Below, in pieces: positions 1-7,967 of a stretch of 42,644 nt of DNA. The notes under the pieces were generated by a model. It worked only from the letters and a program-made list of their open reading frames with translations, did no database searches and had not been told where the DNA came from. The stretch spans positions 1 to 42,644 of the forward strand of contig PXBH01000082.1 of assembly GCA_003565555.1 (NCBI GenBank). The letters are read 5' to 3'. Each line of letters opens with the position of its first letter. Position 1 is the first letter of the stretch. The DNA comes from Cryomorphaceae bacterium. Its GTDB lineage: Bacteria > Bacteroidota > Bacteroidia > Flavobacteriales_D > Cryomorphaceae. The position numbers were made by a program, and so were the translations under genes.

Positions 1-1
1 C

Positions 2-2542
2 GACGGAGCGCCGCGAAACGTTTCCGTCAAGGTGTCATTTCTCCGTGATGCTTCGGGAAAACCCATCGGGGTGCAGGGCGTCACGCGCGACATCACCGCC
101 TCTAAGGAGCGCGAAAAGGCTTTGGAAATCGCTACAGAGCGCTACGAGCAAATTTCCGAAATCAGCCGCACCGTCATCTGGGAAGCGGACACTGCCGGGC
201 GGTATACCTTCATCAATCGGGCTGTCAAAAAGCTCTACGGATTTGATCCGGAGGATATCATCGGAAAATTGCACTTCTACGACATCCACCCCCCTGAGGG
301 CAGAGGAAAATTCAAAGAAGAAATACTCGAAAAAATGCGCAAGGGGGAGTCCTGGAGCGCAATTGAAAAAACTGTAATTGATGCATACGGCAAGCACCAT
401 TACATCCTCTCTTTCGGAATGCCGAGGTACGATGCAGAAGGAAGCATCATCGGGTACCGCGGCAGCGGGATGGATATCACGGCGATAAAAGAAGCTGAAA
501 TAAAGCTGAAAGAGAGCCATGAACGCTTTGAAAGCCTCGCGGATGCCGGCGGAACCGTCGTTTGGGAGATCGATAATAACGGCCGCTTCACCTATGTGAC
601 TCCCACGTCGGCGAAGGTATACGGCCGCGCGCCGGAGGAGGTGATCGGAAAGATGTTTTACGAACTCCACCCCCAAGAGGGCAGGGCGGAGTTTAAGCGC
701 CTCGGCCTTGACATTATCTCATCACAAAAAGCCATTACAGGACTGGAAAATAAGATGCAACATCCCGACGGCAGGGTGGTTTGGATGAGCACAACAGGAC
801 TACCCCTGCGCAACGAGACCGGGCAATTTATCGGCTACCGCGGAAGCGATACCGACATCACTTCGCTCAAACGTGCGCAAGGCGAATTGGAGGAGCGCGA
901 AATCTTGCTCCGAGACCTTCTGCGTGAAAAGGATGCCGCCACGCGTATGCAGTCGTTATTGTTTGAAACGGCAGAGCAATTCATCAATCTTCCGCTCGGC
1001 GAAGTCACTGCTACCGTGGATGGGTCTTTGCGAAAAATCGGAGAATACGCCGGCGCTGATCGGTGTTACATTTTCAAATTTTCCGAAAAAAACGGGCGGA
1101 CTGCTAAGGAGGCATTTGAATGGACCTCTCCCGGAATCACGCCTGCCGAACCTGCTTTGCGTAAAATCGACATTTCGGTGCTTGAGGAATTGAGCGATAC
1201 CTATTGTAAATCAATGATTATAGATGATTTGCAAGAAGAAGAGGGCTGTATTCCCGAGGCTTTCCTCGCGGGTCGCGGGGTGCGGTCTCTTCTGGTGGTT
1301 CCTTTGAAACCGAATACGGGAAGCATCGGATGGGCCGTCATGGAAACAGCGGAAGCCCGCGGTGATTTCGGTCATAGGGAACTCCGGGTGATGGAGATTT
1401 TCACGGGGCTTTTGCTCAATGTTGAGGAGCGCGAGTATACGGAAAATGAATTGATTCGCATGCAACTCATGCTCGAACAGGCCGGGCAAATGAGTCGGGT
1501 GGGCGCTTTCGAATTGCTTCCCGAAAGCGGACTGCAGTACTGGTCGGCGGTGACAAAAAGTATCCACGAAGTGCCGCCCGATTACGATCCCGACGTTGAA
1601 AAAGCGATCGCTTTTTACAAACATGAGAAAGACCGCGAAGCCGTTGCGGCAATGGTATCGAGCTGCATGAATACGGGAAAACCCTTTGACTTTGAGTATC
1701 CGATCATTACCGCCGAAGGCAACGAACGCATTGTCAAGGTATCGGGCAGGGGGGATATGGACAAGGGCGCCTGCACCCGCCTGTTCGGAACCATTCAAGA
1801 CGTGACGGAGGAGCGAAAGAAAGGGGAAAAAGAGCGTATTCTGCTTGAAATAACACAAAACCAAAACGACCGATTAAGGAATTTTGCCCATATCGTTGCA
1901 CACAACCTCCGATCACATTCAGGCAATATCGAATCTTTGCTCGGGCTGATTGAAAGCACCCGCGAAGACTTGAAGGATTTCGACCTGATGAAGTTGCTGC
2001 GTCGTGTTTCGGACAGCCTGCGCGATACGCTCGGACACTTGAGTGAAGTTGCTATGCTCCATTCGGCAGAGCGCGAACCGCTGCGCGATCTCAACCTGAA
2101 AGAACATGTGGAGCGCGCCGTTGAGACCGTTTGCGGAGAGGCCCTCGCCGCCGAAACAAAAATTGTCAGGGATGTGCCGTCTGATCTCACCCTCAAGGCC
2201 ATACCCGCCTACCTTGACAGTATTTTGCTCAACCTCTTGACCAACGCCATTAAGTACCGCAAACCGAATCAACCTTGTATCATTCGGCTCAGCGCGATTG
2301 AAGAGGGCCGATTTGTGCGCCTTTCCGTAGCTGACAACGGGCTGGGTATTGACATGGAGCGGCACGGCGCAAAGCTTTTCGGGATGTTCAAAACCTTTCA
2401 CGACCACCCCGAGGCCAGGGGGATCGGACTCTTCATTACCAAGAATCAAATTGAGTCGATGGGCGGACGTGTTGATGTAATCAGCGCTCCCGGCGAGGGA
2501 AGTACATTCCGCATCAGTCTCCTGAGGGGTGAAGGCGAGTGA
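2..2542 (+). CDS. Multi-PAS/GAF sensor histidine kinase, 5' end outside the window
   Basis: The reading frame is open to the left edge, and the residues before the first possible start (GTG at 32) already form the end of a PAS/PAC domain, so the gene is truncated by the window. Numbering from position 32: end of one PAS (1-30), a second PAS (about 35-155, ending in GSGMDIT), a third PAS (about 160-285, GSDTDIT), a GAF-like domain (about 305-455), a fourth PAS-like domain (about 475-600), then the kinase core. The phospho-acceptor His lies in VAHNLRSHSGN (codon near 1900). The ATPase domain shows the N box LLNLLTNAIKYRK, G1 box DNGLGI and G2 box RGIGLFITK. No membrane segment is visible in this part, so it is probably a cytoplasmic sensor, or its membrane part lies upstream. 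It converges on the response regulator at 2565-2963, a plausible partner. The ligand is unknown. Confidence 0.93.
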   Translation, partial: DGAPRNVSVKVSFLRDASGKPIGVQGVTRDITASKEREKALEIATERYEQISEISRTVIWEADTAGRYTFINRAVKKLYGFDPEDIIGKLHFYDIHPPEGRGKFKEEILEKMRKGESWSAIEKTVIDAYGKHHYILSFGMPRYDAEGSIIGYRGSGMDITAIKEAEIKLKESHERFESLADAGGTVVWEIDNNGRFTYVTPTSAKVYGRAPEEVIGKMFYELHPQEGRAEFKRLGLDIISSQKAITGLENKMQHPDGRVVWMSTTGLPLRNETGQFIGYRGSDTDITSLKRAQGELEEREILLRDLLREKDAATRMQSLLFETAEQFINLPLGEVTATVDGSLRKIGEYAGADRCYIFKFSEKNGRTAKEAFEWTSPGITPAEPALRKIDISVLEELSDTYCKSMIIDDLQEEEGCIPEAFLAGRGVRSLLVVPLKPNTGSIGWAVMETAEARGDFGHRELRVMEIFTGLLLNVEEREYTENELIRMQLMLEQAGQMSRVGAFELLPESGLQYWSAVTKSIHEVPPDYDPDVEKAIAFYKHEKDREAVAAMVSSCMNTGKPFDFEYPIITAEGNERIVKVSGRGDMDKGACTRLFGTIQDVTEERKKGEKERILLEITQNQNDRLRNFAHIVAHNLRSHSGNIESLLGLIESTREDLKDFDLMKLLRRVSDSLRDTLGHLSEVAMLHSAEREPLRDLNLKEHVERAVETVCGEALAAETKIVRDVPSDLTLKAIPAYLDSILLNLLTNAIKYRKPNQPCIIRLSAIEEGRFVRLSVADNGLGIDMERHGAKLFGMFKTFHDHPEARGIGLFITKNQIESMGGRVDVISAPGEGSTFRISLLRGEGE

Positions 2543-2564
2543 AAATTCACAAAAATCAACCGCT

Positions 2565-2963
2565 TCAAAGTTTCTCTCGGGGGCGAAGTGCGGCAATGAG
2601 ATCTTTCAGAATGTCGGCGGTGAGCGGCTTTAAAAGAACACCCTTCACCAAGCTGTGCTGTTCCGCACGGCTCACATCATCGGGGTGGTCAGAGCTGGAT
2701 GCAATATACACGGCAGCGTCTGCCGCACCCTGCAATTTTTCATACTCTCCGAGAAAATCCCATCCGTCCCATACGGGCATGTTTAAATCGAGCAAGATCA
2801 ATTCGGGCTGCCGGTCTCCCCGCATTTGGGATTCTTTCAACCCTTCAAATGCCTCTTTGCCGTCTTTGTAAACCTCTATTTCACCCTCAAAAGAAATGTG
2901 CTTCAATAAGTGCCCTACGGTAAATATATAAACCGGATCATCATCAATAACACATATCTTCAT
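2565..2963 (-). CDS. Single-domain response regulator (CheY-like receiver)
   Basis: This 132-residue protein is only a receiver domain. The acidic pocket is IDDDP (D8, D9), the predicted phosphorylated Asp is D59 in LLDLNMP, the conserved Ser is in the IASSS strand, and the conserved Lys is K112 in LLKPL. There is no output domain, so it must act by protein contact or within a phosphorelay. It is convergent with the sensor kinase, with a 22 bp gap between their stops. Small receiver proteins of this type commonly sit beside PAS-type kinases in Bacteroidota, so partnership is inferred from context. The start is ATG at 2961-2963. No clear promoter box was found in the upstream 255 bp. Confidence 0.9.
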   Translation of the reverse strand: MKICVIDDDPVYIFTVGHLLKHISFEGEIEVYKDGKEAFEGLKESQMRGDRQPELILLDLNMPVWDGWDFLGEYEKLQGAADAAVYIASSSDHPDDVSRAEQHSLVKGVLLKPLTADILKDLIAALRPREKL

Positions 2964-3045
2964 GGGTGCGAAAACGTTAAATGCTTAATCTATTGCTTGT
3001 TTTGAACAGCTAAAAAGGTGTTTTGTTTGACCCTGACGGGTACAC

Positions 3046-3067
3046 CCCGAGAGTCAAATCTCTCGGG
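3046..3067. other. Perfect 8-bp inverted repeat in the 255-bp gap 2964-3218
   Basis: CCCGAGAG and CTCTCGGG flank a 6-nt loop TCAAAT. The gap holds no convincing gene. The hairpin lies about 150 bp beyond the stop of the iron-importer ATPase and could help end that minus-strand transcript, but no strong T-run follows it on either strand. It resembles a tRNA T-arm with a shortened loop, yet no cloverleaf can be drawn around it. A smaller ACCC/GGGT hairpin lies just to its left. Confidence 0.4.
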
Positions 3068-3218
3068 CACGGGTCTACACCGGGTGCGCAGTCGCGTTAA
3101 AGAAAAAAAAATATCCGGGATACACCAAGAAAACCCCTGTCTTCCTTATCGCGCGCAAAACTACATCCGGCTTTTTCCTAATGTGCAACGACAGGAGTCT
3201 GTCAAAGCATGTGTGGTG

Positions 3219-4271
3219 CTAGACCGAAGGCGGAATGGTTGCATTCGCAACTGCGTCAGGCTTGCTTTTGCGTCCCTCTTTTCCGAAAACGAAAAGGTCC
3301 TTTTCGTCGAAAAAGAGGTTGACTTCACTTTCCTCTTGCAGCAGCTCGGCGGTGCGCAGTCTGAATTCCGCTTCACCTGACTTCATCCGGTACATAAAAG
3401 CGTCACCTGCAAAATTGCGCTCGATCACTGCGGCGCGAAGGCGAGGGTCTGCCCCTCTGAAGCGAATTCTTTCCGGACGTATCAGGCAGCGCTCCCCGCG
3501 ATCGTCGGGCGTATGGTTTCCCGTAATGGGAGCCGTAAGGTCGGCAACGGAACCGGTAAGACGGGCCACGTACTCGTCCGAGGGGTTGTCGTAAAGCACT
3601 TCAAAACACGCCGCTTGGAGAACTTTTCCGTCTTTCATAACGGCCACGGTATCACACAGTGCTACAGCGTCGTCGATGTCGTGGGTGACGAGCACTGCGG
3701 AGGTTTGCGCAGCCTTCAGCAGATCACCCACCTGTCCGCGTACCTGTTGGCGCAGCGCCACATCGAGGTTACTGAAGGGTTCGTCAAGCAGCAAGAGCTG
3801 AGGGGATACCGCCATCGCTCGGGCCAGGGCCAGTCTTTGTTGTTGGCCCCCGGACAGGGCTCCGGGTCTTCTGTTTTCAAGCCCGGAGAGGTTGGTCAGG
3901 GTCACCATCCTTTCTGTAATGCGGTCGCGGGCAGCGGGGTCTTTTTCCTTTACACCGAAGAGAATATTTTCCCGCACGGTGAGGTGGGGAAACAGGGCCA
4001 AGTCTTGAAAAATCATGCCTACATTCCGCTCCGCCGGCGGTACAAAGATCTCGGGAGAGGTTACCGTCCGCCCGTCCACCTTTACCGTTCCTGTTTCCGG
4101 CACTTCAAAACCCGCGATGATGCGCAGTAGGGTGGTTTTACCGCAGCCGCTTTCACCGATCAGCCCCAAGGTCTTTCCCTTGTAGAGGGTAAGGTTAGCC
4201 CCGTATACGGCCGGATTGTCTTTGCCGGGGTAAGACTTGGAAATATTGCTGATTTCGAGTGCGGGATTCAA
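3219..4271 (-). CDS. Iron(III) ABC importer ATP-binding protein (FbpC-like)
   Basis: This 350-residue ATPase energises import through the neighbouring permease. Walker A is GESGCGKT (residues 39-46), the Q-loop is in MIFQDLALFPH, the ABC signature is LSGGQQ (139-144), Walker B is LLLLDEP (D163, E164) and the switch His is H197 in LVTHD. Residues after about 240 form a regulatory, TOBE-like tail containing an LIRPERI segment, as usual in the FbpC/PotA/CysA group. The likely start is TTG at 4271, overlapping the permease stop as TTGA. No ATG precedes the conserved core. It is the last gene of a three-gene set whose first product is a FutA-like ferric-binding lipoprotein, so iron(III) is the most likely substrate. 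Thiamine or another oxyanion substrate cannot be excluded from the ATPase alone. Confidence 0.93.
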   Translation of the reverse strand: MNPALEISNISKSYPGKDNPAVYGANLTLYKGKTLGLIGESGCGKTTLLRIIAGFEVPETGTVKVDGRTVTSPEIFVPPAERNVGMIFQDLALFPHLTVRENILFGVKEKDPAARDRITERMVTLTNLSGLENRRPGALSGGQQQRLALARAMAVSPQLLLLDEPFSNLDVALRQQVRGQVGDLLKAAQTSAVLVTHDIDDAVALCDTVAVMKDGKVLQAACFEVLYDNPSDEYVARLTGSVADLTAPITGNHTPDDRGERCLIRPERIRFRGADPRLRAAVIERNFAGDAFMYRMKSGEAEFRLRTAELLQEESEVNLFFDEKDLFVFGKEGRKSKPDAVANATIPPSV

Positions 4272-5926
4272 AGGCTTTTGATCGATTTGTGGATAAGCAG
4301 TACAGGTACGATGCCTGCCGAGACAATCAGCAGTGACGCCGGGGCACTCTCGCGCAGCATTTCATCATTGGCATAGGCAAAAGCCGTGGTGGCTAAGGTA
4401 TCAAAATTGAACGGACGCAGGATGAGGGTGAGCGGCAGTTCTTTCATTACGTCGAGAAATACCAGTAAAAAGGCCGACAAGATGGCGGGACGCATCACCG
4501 GAATATTGACCCTGAACAAAGTGAAAAGATAGCCCTTCCCGAGAGAGCGGGCGGCTTCATCGGGTTTGGCACATTGCTGCTTGAAGTTGCCCTCCAAAGG
4601 GTTGACGGATACGGCCATGAACCGGATCACGTAAGCGTAAATGAGCCCTGCCACAGAGCCCGTGACCAAAATGCTCCCGGAGGTGAGCCCGATGCCCTCG
4701 GTAAACCGCTCGAGCCCGGCTCCTACCACCATGACGCCTACGGCGATCACCGCCCCGGGAAGGGCATAGCCGAGGGCTACTACGCGGTTCACCCCTTTTG
4801 CAATGACGGATCGATTGATGCGGCTGCTGTAAATGAAAAAAACGGACAAGACCACGATTAGAACCGCTGCACCGCCCGCCAGCATTACAGAATTGGCGAT
4901 GACCATGTAAAACTGCGGCCCGCTGACCTTGGTCCAAGTGGCGACTGCATCTACCGCGATTTTCAAAAACGGAAGCGCAAAGCCGAGCAGAAAGGGGAGG
5001 GTGCAAATCAGGGTGTAGAGCCATTTTTTTCGGCCCTTCACCGGCTCCGGGCCGGTTTTTTTCAAGCCTGTATTGGTGGCAAACCGGCTGCGCTGCTTGT
5101 ATTTTTCAGCGATAAAAAGAAGGCCCACTGCGAGCATGAGCACTGCAGAGAGACGGATGGCCGCCTCCAAATCACCCATGGAAAACCACGCTTTGAAAAT
5201 TCCGGTCGTAAATGTGCTCACACCGAAGTAATACACCGCTCCGTAATCGTTAAGCACCTCCATGAGCACCAGGAACAGCCCGCCCGCAATGGCAGGCCGC
5301 GCCAGAGGGAGTGCAACGCGACGGAAGATCATCCCCGATTTTCCGGAAAGGGAAGACGCCGCTTCAAACATGGAAGCCGACTGAAGCTGAAAGGCCGCTT
5401 TTGCCGGCAGATACACATAGGGAAAAAGCACCAAGCCCAAGGTTACGGCCAGTGTGAAAATGTTCATGGAGTCAAAATACAGTGCCTTTGCAGCCTCGCG
5501 GCCTCCCACCTGTCCGATCAATGTGTACAAGGGGCCCGTAAAAGAAAGGATGCCCGCATAGCTGTAGGCCACAATATAGCTCGGCAGGGCGAGCGGAAGG
5601 ATCAGGGCCCACTCCAACCAACCCCTCCCGGGAAACCTGAATCGACTCACCAGCCATGCACACCCTACGCCGACGGCCAAGGTGATGGCCCCGGTGGTGA
5701 GGCAAAGAAAAACGGAGTTCACCGTATATTCCCAAAGCAGGTTCTGCGCGATGTGTTGCCAGGCGGGCGTGCCGGGGGTGAAAACTTTGGCTACCACCGT
5801 TACCAGCGGCACGGCCAACACGATCCCGAGAATGACTGCGATAAGCAGCCAGGGCCGCGCCTCGGCAGTGCCCGCGCGGGGCCTTATCAGGGCGGAGAGG
5901 GTGTTATTTCCAGCCCGCACGGTCAA
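4268..5926 (-). CDS. Iron(III) ABC importer permease, two fused halves (FbpB-like)
   Basis: This 552-residue inner-membrane protein has about a dozen hydrophobic segments and two copies of the binding-protein-dependent permease domain. Each half carries an EAA coupling loop that contacts the ATPase: EAASSLSGKSG in the first half and EAARSLGKGY in the second, followed by the matching RRVALPLARPAI and RVNIPVMRPAI stretches. The fused two-domain form is usual for FbpB/ThiP-type importers. The likely start is TTG at 5926, inside the last 23 bp of the binding-protein gene. GTG two codons later is an alternative. Its stop overlaps the ATPase start by 4 bp, so translation is probably coupled. Confidence 0.93.
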   Translation of the reverse strand: MTVRAGNNTLSALIRPRAGTAEARPWLLIAVILGIVLAVPLVTVVAKVFTPGTPAWQHIAQNLLWEYTVNSVFLCLTTGAITLAVGVGCAWLVSRFRFPGRGWLEWALILPLALPSYIVAYSYAGILSFTGPLYTLIGQVGGREAAKALYFDSMNIFTLAVTLGLVLFPYVYLPAKAAFQLQSASMFEAASSLSGKSGMIFRRVALPLARPAIAGGLFLVLMEVLNDYGAVYYFGVSTFTTGIFKAWFSMGDLEAAIRLSAVLMLAVGLLFIAEKYKQRSRFATNTGLKKTGPEPVKGRKKWLYTLICTLPFLLGFALPFLKIAVDAVATWTKVSGPQFYMVIANSVMLAGGAAVLIVVLSVFFIYSSRINRSVIAKGVNRVVALGYALPGAVIAVGVMVVGAGLERFTEGIGLTSGSILVTGSVAGLIYAYVIRFMAVSVNPLEGNFKQQCAKPDEAARSLGKGYLFTLFRVNIPVMRPAILSAFLLVFLDVMKELPLTLILRPFNFDTLATTAFAYANDEMLRESAPASLLIVSAGIVPVLLIHKSIKSL

Positions 5927-6935
5927 AGATTTCTACGGCTTTCGCATTGTACTTCCCGATGCGTTCGAGCGATAGGGTATCGCGTTTCCATTCCCCCCAA
6001 GCTTTCAAGATCTCCGAGGGTTCAATGTTCGGGTGTACGGGAAATTCTGCGTTCGCTTCCGCGTAAAGCTTCTGGATGTCGGGGCTCGACATGAATTCCA
6101 AAAGACGCAGGGCATTTTCGGGATTGGGGGCATGCTTCAGTACCCCTGCTCCGCTCACATTGATGTGTGTGCCCCTGCCGGCCGCATCGGGGAAAAACAC
6201 ACTGACTTCACGTGCTGCGGCAGCCTTTCCGCGGTCTTCGGAGGCGAAGAGCTTGCCGATGTAGTAGCTGTTTACAATGGCCACGTCGCCCTGACCTGAG
6301 GCCACCGCAATGATTTGATCGGTGTCGTTACCCTTGGGCGGGCGCGCCAAATTTTCCGCGACTCCCCGTGCCCACGCTTCTGCCGCAGCCTCACCCTCGT
6401 GGGCAATGATCGAGGCCAGAAGAGACTGGTTGTAGATATTGGCCGTGGAGCGGGAGAGGATTCGACCCTTCCATTTCTCGTCCGCCAGGTCCGCGTAGCC
6501 CGAAAGTTCTTGGGGGTCTACCCGTTCGGGGGCATAGGCCAAAATACGCGCGCGAACGGTTTGAGAAAACCAAGTGCCGTCCGGATCCCGCAATGAGGCG
6601 GGAATATTCTCCCGCAAGACTTCCGAGTCTGAGGTGCGGAAAAGGCCCTTTTTCTTGGCAAGTACCAAGCGGCCCGCATCTACCGTGATCAAGACATCTG
6701 CCGGTGATTTTTCACCCTCGTTTGTCAAGCGAACAATGAGTTCGTCAGCCCCTGCCTTGACCACATTTACCGTGATGCCGGTCTCTTCCGTAAATTTTTC
6801 GAAAATTTGACGGTCCACGTCATAGTGGCGGTGGGAATATACGTTTACCACTTCGTTTTCCGCCGTTGATTCGGTCTCGGAAACGCAGGCGTTGAGTAGG
6901 GCTAAAGCAAGAAAAGCAATGGAAAAAGTACGCAT
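5904..6935 (-). CDS. Ferric-iron-binding lipoprotein of an ABC importer (FutA/FbpA-like)
   Basis: This is the solute-binding component of the importer. The ATG at 6935 is preferred because it begins a lipoprotein signal peptide with lipobox LLNAC (C17). The frame stays open to 7076, but that extension has no signal character and covers the promoter. Residues typical of FutA-type Fe(III) sites are visible: HY in YSHRHY near residue 37, a Tyr in IYNQ, and the paired Tyr in NSYYIG. Family knowledge makes these the metal ligands. A TATCTTTG box lies 25 bp upstream of the start. The gene heads the operon and overlaps the permease by 23 bp. No palindromic Fur-type operator was recognised. Confidence 0.92.
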   Translation of the reverse strand: MRTFSIAFLALALLNACVSETESTAENEVVNVYSHRHYDVDRQIFEKFTEETGITVNVVKAGADELIVRLTNEGEKSPADVLITVDAGRLVLAKKKGLFRTSDSEVLRENIPASLRDPDGTWFSQTVRARILAYAPERVDPQELSGYADLADEKWKGRILSRSTANIYNQSLLASIIAHEGEAAAEAWARGVAENLARPPKGNDTDQIIAVASGQGDVAIVNSYYIGKLFASEDRGKAAAAREVSVFFPDAAGRGTHINVSGAGVLKHAPNPENALRLLEFMSSPDIQKLYAEANAEFPVHPNIEPSEILKAWGEWKRDTLSLERIGKYNAKAVEIFDRAGWK

Positions 6936-6959
6936 AGTCGGATCGTAGAATTGAACACG

Positions 6960-6967
6960 CAAAGATA
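6960..6967 (-). promoter_or_regulatory. Putative -7 box (TATCTTTG) for the iron-importer operon
   Basis: Read on the minus strand the sequence is TATCTTTG, a full match to the Bacteroidota TAnnTTTG -7 consensus, 25 bp before the binding-protein ATG. No TTTG -33 element was found at the expected distance. Confidence 0.55.
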
Positions 6968-7042
6968 CCACGCCCCGTTGAGTTGTGCATACCCTCCATG
7001 TGGTAGTTTGTCGCAGTGTCTCGTAACATTCGCCAAATGCGC

Positions 7043-7050
7043 TAACTTTG
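7043..7050 (+). promoter_or_regulatory. Putative -7 box (TAACTTTG) for the collagen-like lipoprotein gene
   Basis: TAACTTTG fits TAnnTTTG and ends 40 bp before the ATG at 7091. A -33 TTTG at the usual spacing is not seen. The box lies about 75 bp from the oppositely oriented box of the iron operon, so 6936-7090 is a divergent promoter region. Confidence 0.5.
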
Positions 7051-7090
7051 TAAGTCTTTACACGCCCGTTTTGCATAAACTACCCGGTCC

Positions 7091-7660
7091 ATGACACAAA
7101 GATCTTTCATTTCTGCCCTTCTTCTCGGTTTTGTAATTCTCGCGGGTTGCCGCGGCGAGCGCGGTCCCGCAGGCCCTCCCGGACCCGCCGGACCCGCAGG
7201 TCCCGGCGGTGGTGAGGGGGGCCTCACACGCGATGTATTTGAGGTCACAGCGCAGTTGACTTCCCAAAACGAATTCTTCGAAGCCTTCGTCCTCGACCCC
7301 CCGATTGAGGCCGAAGATGTGGTGCTGGTCTACTTGCTCTGGGATTTCAGCGACGGGACAGATATTTGGCGGCCGCTGCCGGTTACAATTTTTGACAACA
7401 GCGGAACGTTCATTTACAATTTTGATTTTACGACGGACGACTTCGCCATTTTTATCGAAGGCGATTTCGACCTGGCTTCCCTCGGGCCCGAATGGACGGA
7501 AGACCAAATTTTCAGGATCGTCGTGCTCGAAAGCGCAGGTATGTTGGGAATGCCGGACGAACTCGACTATCGGTCGGTGACCGAATACATCGGTGTAGCG
7601 GAGGAAGATGTGGTTCGCCTCGAACCGAAGCGCTCCGGTCGAAAAGAGAAAAAAAAATAA
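7091..7660 (+). CDS. Lipoprotein with a short collagen-like stalk
   Basis: This 189-residue protein has a lipoprotein signal peptide with lipobox ILAGC (C20). The anchor is followed directly by a Gly-X-Y run of six triplets (residues 22-39, GERGPAGPP... type) and then a Gly-rich linker. The remaining 145 or so residues form an acidic, aromatic-rich domain that I do not recognise, with a Lys/Arg-rich tail (GRKEKKK) at the very end. The collagen-like stretch may trimerise and act as a spacer lifting the globular domain off the membrane, as in other bacterial collagen-like proteins. That is inference. It has its own upstream box and a terminator, so it appears monocistronic. No function is assigned. 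Confidence 0.85.
   Translation: MTQRSFISALLLGFVILAGCRGERGPAGPPGPAGPAGPGGGEGGLTRDVFEVTAQLTSQNEFFEAFVLDPPIEAEDVVLVYLLWDFSDGTDIWRPLPVTIFDNSGTFIYNFDFTTDDFAIFIEGDFDLASLGPEWTEDQIFRIVVLESAGMLGMPDELDYRSVTEYIGVAEEDVVRLEPKRSGRKEKKK
7154..7210 (+). repeat. Collagen-like Gly-X-Y coding repeat
   Basis: Six Gly-X-Y triplets, mostly GPA/GPP, form a 9-nt-periodic GC-rich stretch immediately after the lipidated Cys. Confidence 0.85.
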
Positions 7661-7670
7661 TAGCAAAAAC

Positions 7671-7707
7671 CCCCGCTTCAAAAAGTTTGAAACGGGGATT
7701 TTATTTT
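7671..7707 (+). terminator. Intrinsic terminator after the collagen-like lipoprotein gene
   Basis: CCCCG-C-TTCAAA pairs with TTTGAA-A-CGGGG around an AAG loop with one C-A mismatch, and ATTTTATTTT follows. The left arm is preceded by A-rich sequence, so it could also work for the opposite-strand tRNA transcript. Confidence 0.85.
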
Positions 7708-7716
7708 GACACTCGG

Positions 7717-7789
7717 TTGTCCCACTAGGGCTCGAACCTAGACTCTTCTGGACCAAAACCAGACGTGTTGCCAGTTACACCATGGGACA
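7717..7789 (-). tRNA. tRNA-Gln (anticodon TTG)
   Basis: On the minus strand the 7-bp acceptor stem is TGTCCCA/TGGGACA, the anticodon arm is TCTGG-TTTTGGT-CCAGA with TTG at positions 34-36, and the T arm contains GGTTCGAGCCC. The weak U1-A72 pair is typical of tRNA-Gln. The CCA end is not encoded. A strong consensus promoter lies 18 bp upstream. Confidence 0.96.
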
Positions 7790-7806
7790 ATCTGACTTGC
7801 GGAGTG

Positions 7807-7837
7807 CAAAAGTAATACTTTCGCGGAAGTACTCAAA
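7807..7837 (-). promoter_or_regulatory. Consensus Bacteroidota promoter for tRNA-Gln
   Basis: Read on the minus strand, TTTG (7834-7837) is followed by exactly 19 nt and then TACTTTTG (7807-7814). This matches the TTTG-N19-TAnnTTTG pattern of the Bacteroidota primary sigma factor. The tRNA 5' end is 18 nt downstream. Confidence 0.85.
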
Positions 7838-7909
7838 CAATCTTTTTCAGTTTTCCCAAAACATCCCAACAGGATGTGCGCATAAGGTGCCGAAGAAAGT
7901 CAGGCATAC

Positions 7910-7917
7910 TAATTTTG
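7910..7917 (+). promoter_or_regulatory. Putative -7 box (TAATTTTG) for the DUF2723 gene
   Basis: TAATTTTG matches TAnnTTTG and ends 50 bp before the ATG at 7968. There is no clear -33 element. The box lies in the 178-bp region between the tRNA and the gene. Confidence 0.5.
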
Positions 7918-7967
7918 CTAAATTCGCACGCACAAATAAGTTGAGCCCACCACCTACTTTCTTCTAA

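Noticed and set aside
3030-3110. A tRNA gene around the T-arm-like hairpin
   Set aside because: No acceptor, D or anticodon stems can be drawn in the flanking sequence.
3018-3380. Plus-strand frame of 120 codons at the end of the ATPase gene
   Set aside because: It overlaps the conserved C-terminus of the iron ATPase for half its length, has no domain and no promoter.
6936-7076. N-terminal extension of the iron-binding lipoprotein
   Set aside because: The extension would bury the lipoprotein signal peptide at residue 48 and covers a good TATCTTTG promoter box.
6936-7090. Fur-type operator before the iron importer
   Set aside because: No GATAAT-like palindrome was found in the divergent promoter region.
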